From a virus, in IMG/VR virus record IMGVR_UViG_3300023184_000272, positions 1-39,406 of that record: a stretch of 39,406 bases of DNA, one strand, 5' to 3'. The position numbers and the translations under genes are program-made. How positions within the stretch are numbered: the stretch's first letter is position 1; every line of letters starts with the position of its first letter. Below the pieces are notes generated by a model, which saw only the letters and a list, made by a program, of their open reading frames with translations, was not told the origin of the DNA and did not search any database. Below, piece after piece: positions 29,641 through 39,065 of this stretch.

Positions 29641-32262
29641 TTATTTATTTCTACGTTCACTTATTGCTAAATTGGTACTTACTTTTTTACCATCTATAAA
29701 TACTGCTACTTTACCACTATTCAAATCTGTTCTTAATCCTACAATTTCTTCTAATAATTTATCAGATGAACTCTCAGTTTTACCACCACCTAATGCCAAT
29801 GCTGTTCCACCTACTATTGCACCAACTGCCGTTACTGCTGCTAACATTGGAAGTGCTAATGTTCCTGCGGTTGCCATTGCTGCTAATCCACCCGCTACCA
29901 TATAAAGTGATGCACCAAATGCTAACATATTTAAAGCGGCTGTTGAACCTAAACTAGAAAATGCAGTTACTAATGTTGCCATTCCGGTTGCTGCTAAATT
30001 AATACCTACTCCTACTAATGCAATTGCTGCACCAAATCCTAGCATTGCTGCTACTAATGGCAATATAACCGGTTGTAGTGGTGCTAATATTGTTGCTAAT
30101 ACTCCAATTGATACTCCCATTCCTATAATTGCCGCCGTAAATACTCCTAATGTTTGTCCTACATTTTTAAGTTTATCAAAGTTTTCAAATGCTTTTGATA
30201 ATATAAATATTGCAGCTGCAAATGCTATAAGAACAAGTGCCAATGCTGCGATTTGTCCTGCATTACCAAACCTACTTAACATAGATTGTTTACCTCCGGC
30301 TGGTGATGTTGGTGTTGTTGGTGCTATTGGTTGTGGTTGTGGTTGTAATGCTTTTGTTTTACTTTTATTAGCAAATCTAGCACCTTTTGGTGCTTTTGCT
30401 ATTGCTGTATTATTAGCAATCGCTGTTGCTCCAGGTGCTAGTGCATTAGCTGCTAATTTTTTTGCATCAGCTGCTGCTTCTAATTGTTTGTTTGCAGTTA
30501 TTGCTTTTTGTATACCCAGTAATGCTCCCAGTTTTATAACCATATATTTAATACCATTACCTATAAAGGAAAAATTAAATCCCATTAAATGAAATGCATG
30601 CATTAAATGCCCGGAAGAAATAACCAGTGAACCCATTGCACCTAATGTTTTTCCTGCTAATGAATCACCAATTGTATGTGCTAATGTTGAAATTCTTTCG
30701 TATTGTTGTGCTGCAACACCACGTTTACCATTTAATGATTCTTCATGTGCTGCCATTTTTTGTAATTCTGAAACTTGTACTCCCAATGCTTTTGCTACCG
30801 CTTGTCTTTGGTAATAATCCATTTCATTGAATTTTTCTATACCGCCCGCTGCATGCAATGCTTCTTTCATTGAACCTTCTATATCATCATTATACGCTAA
30901 TTCTCTTGCTTTAGATAAATTTAGACTTCTACCTAAAAGAACACTTGCTTCCATTTCATCACTTACTGATGTTTGGTAATCTAATAAATGGTCAGCCATT
31001 GTTTCTGCCACTTTTAATCCTACTCCTAATTTACCAGCTGCTATTGCTGCATCACCAATATTTTTTCCACCATCTTTTGTAAATTTAGCCATAAATTCAC
31101 TATTTTCCGCAATATCTTTCATTGCTTCGGTTGGTATTATTCCATTTGCATATGATAATGCTTCTACATATTTAAGTGTATTTTGTCCTGTTTCAAAACT
31201 TTTACCTTGTAATTCACCAAATGCGGTTGATAAGAATGCTGCTTGCTCACCACTTAGTTTAAAACGATAAGCTATTAGTGCTACATCGGTTGCCATATCA
31301 TTTGAAATATGACTTGCATCTCCTAATTCTTTTCCTAATTCCTTTACTGCTTCTCCACTTTGTTCACCTAATATACTTGCAATTAACATTTGAGATTTAA
31401 AACCAGTTGCTTGTGTCAAACTATATCCCATTTCTCTACCAATCTCATGAAACTTTTCTGCTAACATACCAGCACCAATTAACATCATACCGAATGCATT
31501 TTTTCCAGAACTAAAAAATATTTCTGCAGTGGTTGTTACTTTTTTAAAAGTTTTATTTATTTTTTCTAAATCTTCATTAAGTTCAACATATAATTCTTTT
31601 GTTTCTTTAGAAATATTTGCATATTTTGCAGCTTCTTCTTTTAATGTATTTAATGCCGTTACTTGTCCATATAATGAAGTTATAAGTTCTTCATCTATTT
31701 TTGCAGTTTCACTCGTTGCATCATATAGACCTTCCGCGATTGTTATCTGAGAAGCTAATAATCCAATTTGATTATCAATTTCTTGATTTTTAGTTGCAAT
31801 TGCAGCGATATCTTCTTTATTTAATGTTGATAATTCTGCAATTGATTGTATTGCACTTGCTGCCGCCGTTGAGGCATCTTTAAATCCTTCTTTTTGATTC
31901 GTAGTTGCTACTCCAATACTATCTGACATATCAATACCAAATTTAACTGAGTCTTTTAGATGATGTTTAAATTCCTCTTGCATTGAAGACATACTATTTA
32001 TGCTATCTTCTGCTGTTTGATAATTTTGTTTTAGTTGTTTAAGTGCATCATTTTCAGCATTTACTAATTGAACTATTTTTTTTAATTGTTTAACTTTATT
32101 AGCTAATAATGTCGCATCAGCTTTACCAAATTCAATTGCTTTACCATTTTCATCATTAACTCCGGACAAGGCATTACGTTCTTTGGTTCTATACTCAAAG
32201 ATTTGTTTAACTAATTCTTTCCTTTTTTCTTCTAATGCGGTATTGTTTGCGTTATTCGCCAT
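29641..32262 (-). CDS. Tail tape measure protein
   Basis: 873 aa. Charged coiled-coil N-terminus (ALEEKRKELVKQIFEYRTKE...), a long helical middle and a C-terminal block of Ala/Gly/Ile-rich transmembrane-like segments between about 690 and 830, the usual composition of tape measure proteins. Ends with a short charged domain. It sets tail length and is ejected into the envelope during infection. Shorter than many myovirus tape measures, consistent with a fairly short tail. Confidence 0.8.
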   Translation of the reverse strand: MANNANNTALEEKRKELVKQIFEYRTKERNALSGVNDENGKAIEFGKADATLLANKVKQLKKIVQLVNAENDALKQLKQNYQTAEDSINSMSSMQEEFKHHLKDSVKFGIDMSDSIGVATTNQKEGFKDASTAAASAIQSIAELSTLNKEDIAAIATKNQEIDNQIGLLASQITIAEGLYDATSETAKIDEELITSLYGQVTALNTLKEEAAKYANISKETKELYVELNEDLEKINKTFKKVTTTAEIFFSSGKNAFGMMLIGAGMLAEKFHEIGREMGYSLTQATGFKSQMLIASILGEQSGEAVKELGKELGDASHISNDMATDVALIAYRFKLSGEQAAFLSTAFGELQGKSFETGQNTLKYVEALSYANGIIPTEAMKDIAENSEFMAKFTKDGGKNIGDAAIAAGKLGVGLKVAETMADHLLDYQTSVSDEMEASVLLGRSLNLSKARELAYNDDIEGSMKEALHAAGGIEKFNEMDYYQRQAVAKALGVQVSELQKMAAHEESLNGKRGVAAQQYERISTLAHTIGDSLAGKTLGAMGSLVISSGHLMHAFHLMGFNFSFIGNGIKYMVIKLGALLGIQKAITANKQLEAAADAKKLAANALAPGATAIANNTAIAKAPKGARFANKSKTKALQPQPQPIAPTTPTSPAGGKQSMLSRFGNAGQIAALALVLIAFAAAIFILSKAFENFDKLKNVGQTLGVFTAAIIGMGVSIGVLATILAPLQPVILPLVAAMLGFGAAIALVGVGINLAATGMATLVTAFSSLGSTAALNMLAFGASLYMVAGGLAAMATAGTLALPMLAAVTAVGAIVGGTALALGGGKTESSSDKLLEEIVGLRTDLNSGKVAVFIDGKKVSTNLAISERRNK

Positions 32263-32265
32263 CTA

Positions 32266-32484
32266 CTATTGTCCGTGATATTTTTTCATATATTTATCAA
32301 AATCTTCCCAATCATCTTTCATCTTTTTCATTGTTTTTGCAACTTCAGGATGAACACCTGCTTTTTCTGCAGCTGCTATGTATCTACTCGATACACCTTT
32401 TTGTAATGATTTAAAAAAATTATCTACAATTGAAGTTAATAATCCTTCAGTTAATTGTGGTTTGTTATTGTCCATATTATGCAT
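32266..32484 (-). CDS. Small helical protein before the tape measure (72 aa)
   Basis: Helical, Lys/Asp-rich (VAKTMKKMKDDWEDFDKYMKKY). Start may be Met1 (32484) or Met4. Ends 3 nt before the tape measure start, the position where tail-assembly chaperones lie, but no family is recognised. A -7-like box at 32494-32502 and a terminator upstream make this gene and the tape measure an independent unit. Confidence 0.6.
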   Translation of the reverse strand: MHNMDNNKPQLTEGLLTSIVDNFFKSLQKGVSSRYIAAAEKAGVHPEVAKTMKKMKDDWEDFDKYMKKYHGQ

Positions 32485-32493
32485 GATTTTATA

Positions 32494-32502
32494 TAAATAT
32501 CA
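32494..32502 (-). promoter_or_regulatory. -7-type box of the tape measure unit
   Basis: Minus-strand TGATATTTA followed by TATAAAA, just after terminator 32511-32543. No TTTGGTAG partner. Confidence 0.5.
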
Positions 32503-32510
32503 TATAAACT

Positions 32511-32543
32511 AAAAAGTTAGGAGTTTTATCTTCTCCTAACTTT
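32511..32543 (-). terminator. Rho-independent terminator after 81-codon frame
   Basis: Minus-strand 11-bp perfect stem AAAGUUAGGAG/CUCCUAACUUU, loop of 9 nt, then U run. The stop codon of the upstream gene lies in the loop. Confidence 0.85.
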
Positions 32544-32717
32544 ACTATTTGATTTTTGTATTTGTTCGTTTTCTTTCTTTTTTATATCTACTAATTGATT
32601 AACATATAATCTTCGTATATGTAATGGTAAATTATACACATCGGAGAACGTAAAGCCTCCACCACCTTGAAATACCAAAAAAAATAATTCTTCGTATAAT
32701 TGTTTTGTGTAATTAAT
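32526..32717 (-). CDS. Small baseplate/tail assembly protein, possible AUU start
   Basis: The open frame extends to a GTG at 32771, but that gives an 18-residue extension inside the 3' end of the upstream gene. Reading from ATT 32717 gives INYTKQLYEELFFLVFQGGG, 63 aa, and this ATT shares one base with the upstream TAA. GGGGFTFSDVYNLPLHIRRLYV resembles small proteins that follow the T4 baseplate gene in related phages (recollection). Likely a tail or baseplate assembly factor. The alternative start is GTG 32771; a frameshift at the TTTTTTT run (about 32728) is less likely. Confidence 0.55.
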   Translation of the reverse strand: MNYTKQLYEELFFLVFQGGGGFTFSDVYNLPLHIRRLYVNQLVDIKKKENEQIQKSNSKVRRR

Positions 32718-33546
32718 TGGAAGGGTAAAAAAAGCTAATCCCAAAAGGAATATCAAGTGCCTCCGTGTCACCGGTTACTTCTGATACGAAATCAAAAGTC
32801 ATATTCATGTCAGGAGAAATTTCTTTAAAGAAGTTTCTCAATGCTTTTGTATCACCTGCTAACATATTTGGTACAAACTTATTAATAAATCCTCTATCAC
32901 TATTACCATCTATATCTAAAATCATATATTTGAATCTAGTTGTAACATCTGTACCCACACTCTTACCTTTTGTTAATCTTTCCATTGCTTGAATTTCTTG
33001 ATTAATATCTTTCTCATCTTTGTGTGTAAGTAATTTAACTATCAACTTCTTTTTGGAAACAGGTAGGGTTAATTCATATCTATTTTGTGCATTTAAAATA
33101 TCTAAATTAATATCTTTAGTTTGTAACTTAGATAAATCAATTGTTACTTTTTGTTTCTCCCCACTAAAAGGGTCTGTAACCTCAATATCGTATTCTGCAC
33201 CATAACCTAACATTCTAGTTGCTAAGTAAACTGCGTTGATATCTCCTATCACTAAATCATCTACATTAACACCTGGTTGAACTACTACTGATTCTAATAA
33301 TTTTTGTAAAACGATACCTTTGTTAATTAAGTTTCTATCCGCTAAGATATCTTCTTCTCTAGCCGTCATATACTTAATTTCTAATGTACCTTTACTTAAT
33401 GGATTTGATTCTGCATATACTTTACCTTCTGATGGTAATGATATAACTTGTGTTGGAAAATCAAATGTTGCTGTTGCTTGTTGTGTTTGTTGAGGTTGTG
33501 ATTGAATGGTTGTTCCACCTCTTTGAATGTTTATGTTTTCTTCCAT
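32713..33546 (-). CDS. T4-type baseplate hub assembly protein (PF12322-like)
   Basis: 277 aa. A Gln/Thr-rich N-terminus leads to VISLPSEGKVYAESNPLSKGTLEIKYMTAREEDILADRNLINKG, the conserved core of the T4_baseplate family. The C-terminus ends GISFFYPSN, matching the family's FFxP ending, though the Cys pairs common before it are absent. Likely a hub component or assembly chaperone. Located between the tape measure unit and a small conserved protein. Confidence 0.75.
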   Translation of the reverse strand: MEENINIQRGGTTIQSQPQQTQQATATFDFPTQVISLPSEGKVYAESNPLSKGTLEIKYMTAREEDILADRNLINKGIVLQKLLESVVVQPGVNVDDLVIGDINAVYLATRMLGYGAEYDIEVTDPFSGEKQKVTIDLSKLQTKDINLDILNAQNRYELTLPVSKKKLIVKLLTHKDEKDINQEIQAMERLTKGKSVGTDVTTRFKYMILDIDGNSDRGFINKFVPNMLAGDTKALRNFFKEISPDMNMTFDFVSEVTGDTEALDIPFGISFFYPSN

Positions 33547-33591
33547 AATAACTTTTTGTTTGTTTTATATAACTATTTATTTTTTAAATTT

Positions 33592-34080
33592 TTACTCACC
33601 ATGTCCCAAATCGATTTCATCTTCCCACTCTTTTACCGATTTTGCTTTTCTTTTTTTGAATTTAGTTTGTTTTGTTGGTTTTAATGAATTATCATCTTGT
33701 GTAGAAAATGGTCCGTTAGATGTTGTATAACTCCAATTACCTATATTTGGATTGTATACAGCAGTTGATGATGAACCACTTGTAAATGATACTAAATTTG
33801 GATTAGCAATTGAAATATGGCCAGTTACTCCCGGTGTTGTTGTAATCGTTGTGCCCGGTGTACAAGTTATCTTAAACGGATTATATGGGTCGGTTGGTGG
33901 TGTAATAAATGTATTAGGTGTTCCCCATCCACCTATACCAATCGGAGTTCCTATTTTTTCTTCATCCTTAACTTCTTCTAACTTTTCTTTTAATAAATCC
34001 CATTGTTTTGGAGTAATGTTAAATTCATGTACTCCTTCCGTAAATCCTTTTAACCAAAGTATAAATTCTTTTGATGTCAT
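33592..34080 (-). CDS. Conserved small phage protein with low-complexity tail (162 aa)
   Basis: The N-terminus MTSKEFILWLKGFTEGVHEF plus TPKQWDLLKEKLEEV resembles a small domain recurrent in large-phage genomes. Residues 45-130 are Pro/Gly/Thr/Ser-rich and disordered. The C-terminus is basic then acidic (KFKKRKAKSVKEWEDEIDLGHG). Function unknown; sits between tail tube and baseplate genes. A -7-type box (TTATATTTA, 34100-34108) lies 19 nt upstream. Confidence 0.6.
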   Translation of the reverse strand: MTSKEFILWLKGFTEGVHEFNITPKQWDLLKEKLEEVKDEEKIGTPIGIGGWGTPNTFITPPTDPYNPFKITCTPGTTITTTPGVTGHISIANPNLVSFTSGSSSTAVYNPNIGNWSYTTSNGPFSTQDDNSLKPTKQTKFKKRKAKSVKEWEDEIDLGHGE

Positions 34081-34099
34081 AACTATATATTTGTATATA

Positions 34100-34108
34100 T
34101 AAATATAA
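34100..34108 (-). promoter_or_regulatory. -7-type box before the 162-aa gene
   Basis: Minus-strand TTATATTTA followed by TATATAC. The segment one 15-nt spacer upstream is TTTGTTTC, only a partial -33 box and part of a terminator stem. Confidence 0.45.
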
Positions 34109-34116
34109 CGAAAATA

Positions 34117-34147
34117 AAAAAGGGAAACAAATATTGTCTCCCTTTTC
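34117..34147 (-). terminator. Terminator after the tail tube gene (bidirectional in form)
   Basis: Minus-strand stem AAAAGGGAGACAA/UUGUUUCCCUUUU with loop UAU(U), ending in U-rich sequence. The plus strand also shows an A-rich stem and T tail. Confidence 0.85.
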
Positions 34148-34166
34148 TTTTATATTTTTCTTTAGA

Positions 34167-34655
34167 TTAGAATTCTAAGATTGCGTAATCGTAAGTTAAA
34201 GTTAATGTAATCATAACTGGATCGTTTGAACTCCAATCTACATCACCAAACTCTGCCGCAGAAATAAAAGCACCAACAAGTTTCCATTGTTCTACTTTAT
34301 CACCAACAGGTCCTAACATATAGAAATCGATATTCTTTTTATAGAAATCGGCGTACCCGTCTCTACCAGTGATAGATTCGTGTCCTGTTCTAATCCATTC
34401 CATTACTGATTGTGCACCACTTGGTACAATTGGGTCATATAGAGTGATAGTGATATCAGTCCAATTTGATTTACCTTTGATTTTTCTCTTTAAATTGATA
34501 TGGTCTAATTCTACAACTTCACTTTCTAACTTAGGTCTGTTTGCTGTTTTAACCATGTATGATGGAATACCATCTATTTCCATGATGAAACGATTCGCTA
34601 ACTTTGGTTCAAAGTTGGTATAAAATATCTTATCAAATGATAATACGTCAGCCAT
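34167..34655 (-). CDS. Tail tube protein (gp19 family)
   Basis: 162 aa, normal for T4 gp19-type tubes. NRFIMEIDGIPSYMVKTANRPKLESEVVELDHIN and WTDITITLYDPIVPSGAQSVMEWI are characteristic. Hexamers stack to form the inner tube. Strong ribosome-binding site AAAGGAG 8 nt before the ATG, as expected for an abundant virion protein; encoded directly after the sheath. Confidence 0.92.
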   Translation of the reverse strand: MADVLSFDKIFYTNFEPKLANRFIMEIDGIPSYMVKTANRPKLESEVVELDHINLKRKIKGKSNWTDITITLYDPIVPSGAQSVMEWIRTGHESITGRDGYADFYKKNIDFYMLGPVGDKVEQWKLVGAFISAAEFGDVDWSSNDPVMITLTLTYDYAILEF

Positions 34656-34698
34656 TGTTTATTCTCCTTTACTTATTATAAGTATATCTTTTTTTAAT

Positions 34699-37026
34699 TT
34701 ATGCGTTAAAAGTTGCCCCAGTTGGTAAAACATTGAAATCAATTTGAATGAATTCTGCAGTTTTAGTTGGTTGTAAGAATATTGCACCTTTTAAGATGTT
34801 TCTATCAATTACGTCTGGAGTGTTGTTACTTTCGTCCATTACAACTTTGAATGCGTATAAACCTTGTCTTTGTTGAATGTTCTCTAAATAAGGGTTAACT
34901 GTATTTAAAAATTTAGTTCTTGTATCTGTTGTGTTTTGTTCAAATATTAAGTATCTACTAGTTGAAGCAATATACTTCTTAACTGTGATAAGTAATCTTC
35001 TAACATTGATTCTATCTAATGCTGATGGTCTAGCTTGTAAGGTTTTTTGTCCGAATGCTACGATACCTTGTCCAGGGAACTGAGCGATTGGATTTACTTT
35101 TCCTTCATATAAAGTATCTCTATCAGAATGAGTTAATCTATCTAATACTGCTACTGCACCAGTGATACCACCTCTATTCAAACCTGCAGGTGCAAACCAC
35201 TCAGCTGATGTAGCATCGTTTGCTGCATAAACTCTAGGTAATAAAACTGAAGGTGGAACTGTTATTAATTTGTTTGTGTTTGTATCAATTGTTTTAACCC
35301 AAGGATAGTAAACCGCTGCATAGTTAGTATCTAAACTTTCCGCTACACCTACTACTGTTCCAATACTTGCGGCTTGTCCTGCTGCATCCATAATATAGAA
35401 TGTATCAGCTCTATTCTCACATATATCCATTGCGTATTGAGTTACATTACTATGGTCGTTATGATTAACACCAGGTAATACTAATAAATTAATATCAAAC
35501 TCATCTACATTTGATAATGCATCTAAACATTTTTTATATGCTACCGAACCACTTGCTGCTGAAGTTGATAAATTAAATCCTTGAACATTTGCAGAAGTAA
35601 TATCTACACCTTTGTTAGAAGAAATTGTTGGATTTAAACCATCAAAACCACCTTGAAAAGCTACATTAAATATTCTACTTGTTATAACTGCCGCAGTTGC
35701 ACCACTTGTTAATGGTAAAGATGCGGTTGTATCTAATCCAAATACTGTATTTGAATTACTACCTTGTGTTGGAATTGGTTTTAAATAAATTGTATTATCA
35801 CCATTTCCTTCTAAATCAATACCAGCATATACATTAGTTGAACCAGTTGCAAAAGTTACAATAGGTAAATTAGCTAATTCAGCAGATGAACCACTTATAA
35901 AGTTTTGATATGCGGCGTGTGCGTAAGGTACTGCTGTTACAGGATACAAATCAGAATCTTTTGATTCAACTCTAATATATTTAGATTTATTGCTCCAATC
36001 ACCCGTTGTTGTTACTTTACCATTTGCATCAATTGTACTTACTTCATCGCCGATTACTCTACCGATATAGTTAACTGCTGCTGAGTCTAATGATAAATTA
36101 TTATATTGTTCTAAAATGTTTTGTCTTTTATCTGTATCATCAAATTTTCTAACATATAAAGAGAAAGTTCCGTAATCAGAACCATTAATATCTCCTGCTG
36201 CTTTAATGTTACCAATAGTAACTTTAAATCTTGTATTTTCTACGTTACCATCTGCTAAAGTATGTATACGGAATAAATCATATCTTAATCCACCCATATC
36301 TTGTGATTTAATCCAAGGAGTAGAAGCATAAGTTGCATCGTATGTGAAATGTTGGTCACCTAATGTTACAAATGATGCACTTGCAAATTGTTGTAATGAA
36401 TTTTGCGTTGTTATGCCACCACTAATACTAGCACTATAATATGAAGCATATACACCAGTAGCTGCATCAGAAAAATATCCATATACATAAGCTTCTTTTG
36501 TTCCTAATGGTGAAGTACCAAATACATCATCTATTGATTGTGTTGATGATGGAACTAATGAAGTTGCATATGAACCACTAAGTGTTACTCCACCAAATGA
36601 TATATTACCATATCCAGATACAGAACTAGAAAACGTTGTTGAGAAAGAATTAGTATCTGTATCTGTATTAAATAATACAGCTACTGATTTAGATACAATA
36701 GTATTTGTTGAACCAGATGGTCCTGCTAATGTTACTAAAACAGGATTTTGTTCGGTATATCCACCGATACCTGCTACTCTACAAATAGTTACTAAACCTG
36801 TCTCTCTTAAATAATTTTGAGCGGTTAATTCTGTATAATATGTACCATCAGCTGCACCGAAGATATCTTCTAACTCAGATGGTGATGTTACGATTGTTGG
36901 TTTAAACGCCGGTCCTTGTTTGAAAGGTCCTACGATTGCTCCACCAATAGCTCCAACTCCTTGTGCTATGAATGATAAATCGTTTTCTCTTGTAAATACA
37001 CCCGGCGATACTAATTTTTCAGCCAT
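34699..37026 (-). CDS. Contractile tail sheath protein (gp18 family)
   Basis: 775 aa. N-terminus LVSPGVFTRENDLSFIAQGV is typical of sheath proteins. The C-terminal domain has WFAPAGLNRGGITGAV, FPGQGIVAFGQKTL and ALDRINVRRLLITVKKYI, diagnostic for contractile sheaths. The middle is a large variable beta-rich insertion exposed on the tail. It has an AAGGAG ribosome-binding site and a -7-type box at 37069-37077. Confidence 0.95.
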   Translation of the reverse strand: MAEKLVSPGVFTRENDLSFIAQGVGAIGGAIVGPFKQGPAFKPTIVTSPSELEDIFGAADGTYYTELTAQNYLRETGLVTICRVAGIGGYTEQNPVLVTLAGPSGSTNTIVSKSVAVLFNTDTDTNSFSTTFSSSVSGYGNISFGGVTLSGSYATSLVPSSTQSIDDVFGTSPLGTKEAYVYGYFSDAATGVYASYYSASISGGITTQNSLQQFASASFVTLGDQHFTYDATYASTPWIKSQDMGGLRYDLFRIHTLADGNVENTRFKVTIGNIKAAGDINGSDYGTFSLYVRKFDDTDKRQNILEQYNNLSLDSAAVNYIGRVIGDEVSTIDANGKVTTTGDWSNKSKYIRVESKDSDLYPVTAVPYAHAAYQNFISGSSAELANLPIVTFATGSTNVYAGIDLEGNGDNTIYLKPIPTQGSNSNTVFGLDTTASLPLTSGATAAVITSRIFNVAFQGGFDGLNPTISSNKGVDITSANVQGFNLSTSAASGSVAYKKCLDALSNVDEFDINLLVLPGVNHNDHSNVTQYAMDICENRADTFYIMDAAGQAASIGTVVGVAESLDTNYAAVYYPWVKTIDTNTNKLITVPPSVLLPRVYAANDATSAEWFAPAGLNRGGITGAVAVLDRLTHSDRDTLYEGKVNPIAQFPGQGIVAFGQKTLQARPSALDRINVRRLLITVKKYIASTSRYLIFEQNTTDTRTKFLNTVNPYLENIQQRQGLYAFKVVMDESNNTPDVIDRNILKGAIFLQPTKTAEFIQIDFNVLPTGATFNA

Positions 37027-37068
37027 TTTATTTGTTCTCCTTATAAATTATGTTATAATATTCTAATA

Positions 37069-37077
37069 TAAATATAC
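37069..37077 (-). promoter_or_regulatory. -7-type box of the sheath gene
   Basis: Minus-strand GTATATTTA followed by TATTAGAATATT; no TTTGGTAG at the expected position. Leader about 42 nt. Confidence 0.55.
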
Positions 37078-37098
37078 AAACATTGTTGTAAAAATATA

Positions 37099-37350
37099 TT
37101 ATTTTGTATTTGTTGGTGTAAATTCTCCAGTTGTAGTATCTAAGTTACCATCTCCGTATTCTTTTTGAATTTCACCTAAGAAGTTTTGTTCTTCTTCACC
37201 TAATCTGTCAAGTTCTTGAAACATACTTTGTTCATCTGCTTTAAGTTGTCTTTGTTGAATTTGGTTTTGTCCTATAATGAAAGTTAATTCATTAAATTTT
37301 CCTTTTAATTCATTCACTTTTTGTAACTGCTCTGGTCTTATTTGTGCCAT
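37099..37350 (-). CDS. Small coiled-coil protein (83 aa)
   Basis: Heptad-rich helix (LQKVNELKGKFNELTFIIGQNQ... MFQELDRLGEEEQNFLGEIQ) followed by a short disordered Thr-rich tail. No family assigned. Own -7-type box at 37375-37383, 24 nt upstream. Located between a fibre-like protein and the sheath; a structural or assembly role is inferred from position. Confidence 0.65.
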   Translation of the reverse strand: MAQIRPEQLQKVNELKGKFNELTFIIGQNQIQQRQLKADEQSMFQELDRLGEEEQNFLGEIQKEYGDGNLDTTTGEFTPTNTK

Positions 37351-37374
37351 AGTTTTTTATTTTTATTCTATATA

Positions 37375-37383
37375 TAAATATAT
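37375..37383 (-). promoter_or_regulatory. -7-type box of the 83-aa gene
   Basis: Minus-strand ATATATTTA followed by TATATAG, no TTTGGTAG partner. Confidence 0.45.
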
Positions 37384-37403
37384 ATTTTTTTACTCAAACG
37401 ATA

Positions 37404-39065
37404 TTATAATCCGTATCTAGCTCTTAAATTGTTCCAAATATATCCTATTTCAGTTGCAGTTAATGCTCTTTGATAGAAAAAGAATGAACCTAAATTACCA
37501 GTATTATTTTGCATTAAATAAATATCAGATGTTCCAGTAGTTGCTGCTGCAGTTGTTGCTGCACTTGCTACTTCTACGTTATTATTATATATTTTTGTTG
37601 TACCCGCACCTGTTGTAACTGCAATCATATGCCATCCTGTTAGAGTTTGACCCGTTGCTGATGTGTTACCATTTGGTGTTGATGTAAACGCAATTGTAGA
37701 TGTAGTTGCATTCAATGTGTAATCAGTTCCTCTACTTAATATATTACCTGCACTACCATTTACAAAGGCTATAATAGTATATCCATTTCCAGATGTTGTA
37801 TTAAAATTTGAGTTACCAGTACCACTACTATATGCTTGCTCTTTGATACCATATTTACCACTTGCAAATGTTAATGATTTTGGAGAAGTTGCATTAAATG
37901 TTGGTGCTACTATTGCCGGATTAGAAGTTCCGCCGGTTAAGTTAAAACCAGTTGAATATCCTGCTACATCATTAAAGTTTGTAGTTGAAATTGCTGTATC
38001 ATAAGATGCTGCAAATTGAGGTTCTAAATAACATACTAAATTTGTCCAAGGAATTGGTGCAGTTGCTGCTCCTTTATTATGTGAAACGAATCCATTAGCT
38101 AAATAAGTATGTGCAGAATCTACTGTGATTGTTGCAATTTCTAATGTTTTATTTACAAATTGTACTAATTCTACTAATACATCTTCTACTAAACCAGTTG
38201 TTGGATTATATTTAACTAATTTATCACCTTCAACCACATCTTCTGCTCTTGTAAATTGATAAGTTTCAGTTAATGCATCCCATACAAAGAAAGGATGTGC
38301 GTGCGTTGATTTAATTGCACCATCATTAATAGAAACATATGAATCTGCAAATGAAAAATAAATATTACTTACTTCTGCATTTACAATTTCACCATTTGAA
38401 CCGGTTTCATTATACCACCAATACCACTCACCTTCATCATTTGCCGGAAACCATGCTGGCATATTAGTTGGTACAAATGTTTTAATCATATCACCTGCAT
38501 ATAAATCACCTGCTTTTACAGTTGAACCATCTGCTAATAAAATATCAGTATCAGTACTTACACATAATACATCTGAGTTGATTGAGTTATATGAATCTAC
38601 TGAATAAATAGTTTTTGTACTTGCTGCACCTGCTCCACTATTTCCTGTTCCGTTTGTAGTATAGGTATCATTATAATATGCAGTTAATGTTGTTGCATTA
38701 CTACCACTTAATGTTGCACCTGCTAATGCTTTTGCACTAATAGAAGTTGTTGCACCATTTGTACCAATTGTAAAATATGTACTATCGTTTACCGTCACAC
38801 TATAATTAGCTGCTTGTATTTTTACTCTATTATCAAATGCTAAACCTTGTCCGGTAAATGCAAATGTAAGGTTTTCTGATGTACTTTCTACTATATAAGT
38901 AAATGGTTGCGTTACTGCTACATTACCATATATAAATGAACTCATTGATACCGGTGTTCCTGCCAATGCGTTTGCTGCATTTAATGAAGATGATACTAAA
39001 CCACTTCTAGTTGTACCATTCCATGCTTTGTACAAATTTCCTAAACTTAAATTACTTGCTGCCAT
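37404..39065 (-). CDS. Virion fibre/decoration-like protein with embedded Hint domain and LamG domain
   Basis: 553 aa. Residues 1-167 are a Ser/Thr/Asn/Ala-rich beta region. Residues 168-330 form a Hint (intein-like) domain: C168 in CVSTDTDILLADGS, block B T254-H255...H257-P258 in STHAHPFFV, and the C-terminal block VDSAHTYLANGFVSHN ending H329-N330. The next residue is Lys331, not Cys/Ser/Thr, so canonical splicing chemistry lacks its +1 nucleophile and the domain looks like a bacterial-intein-like element. Residues about 335-553 are a LamG/concanavalin-like beta sandwich (SPKSLTFASGKYGIKE, GWHMIAVTTGAGTTKIYNNN). Likely a tail or head appendage that binds glycans. AAAAGGAA ribosome-binding site. 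Confidence 0.75.
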   Translation of the reverse strand: MAASNLSLGNLYKAWNGTTRSGLVSSSLNAANALAGTPVSMSSFIYGNVAVTQPFTYIVESTSENLTFAFTGQGLAFDNRVKIQAANYSVTVNDSTYFTIGTNGATTSISAKALAGATLSGSNATTLTAYYNDTYTTNGTGNSGAGAASTKTIYSVDSYNSINSDVLCVSTDTDILLADGSTVKAGDLYAGDMIKTFVPTNMPAWFPANDEGEWYWWYNETGSNGEIVNAEVSNIYFSFADSYVSINDGAIKSTHAHPFFVWDALTETYQFTRAEDVVEGDKLVKYNPTTGLVEDVLVELVQFVNKTLEIATITVDSAHTYLANGFVSHNKGAATAPIPWTNLVCYLEPQFAASYDTAISTTNFNDVAGYSTGFNLTGGTSNPAIVAPTFNATSPKSLTFASGKYGIKEQAYSSGTGNSNFNTTSGNGYTIIAFVNGSAGNILSRGTDYTLNATTSTIAFTSTPNGNTSATGQTLTGWHMIAVTTGAGTTKIYNNNVEVASAATTAAATTGTSDIYLMQNNTGNLGSFFFYQRALTATEIGYIWNNLRARYGL

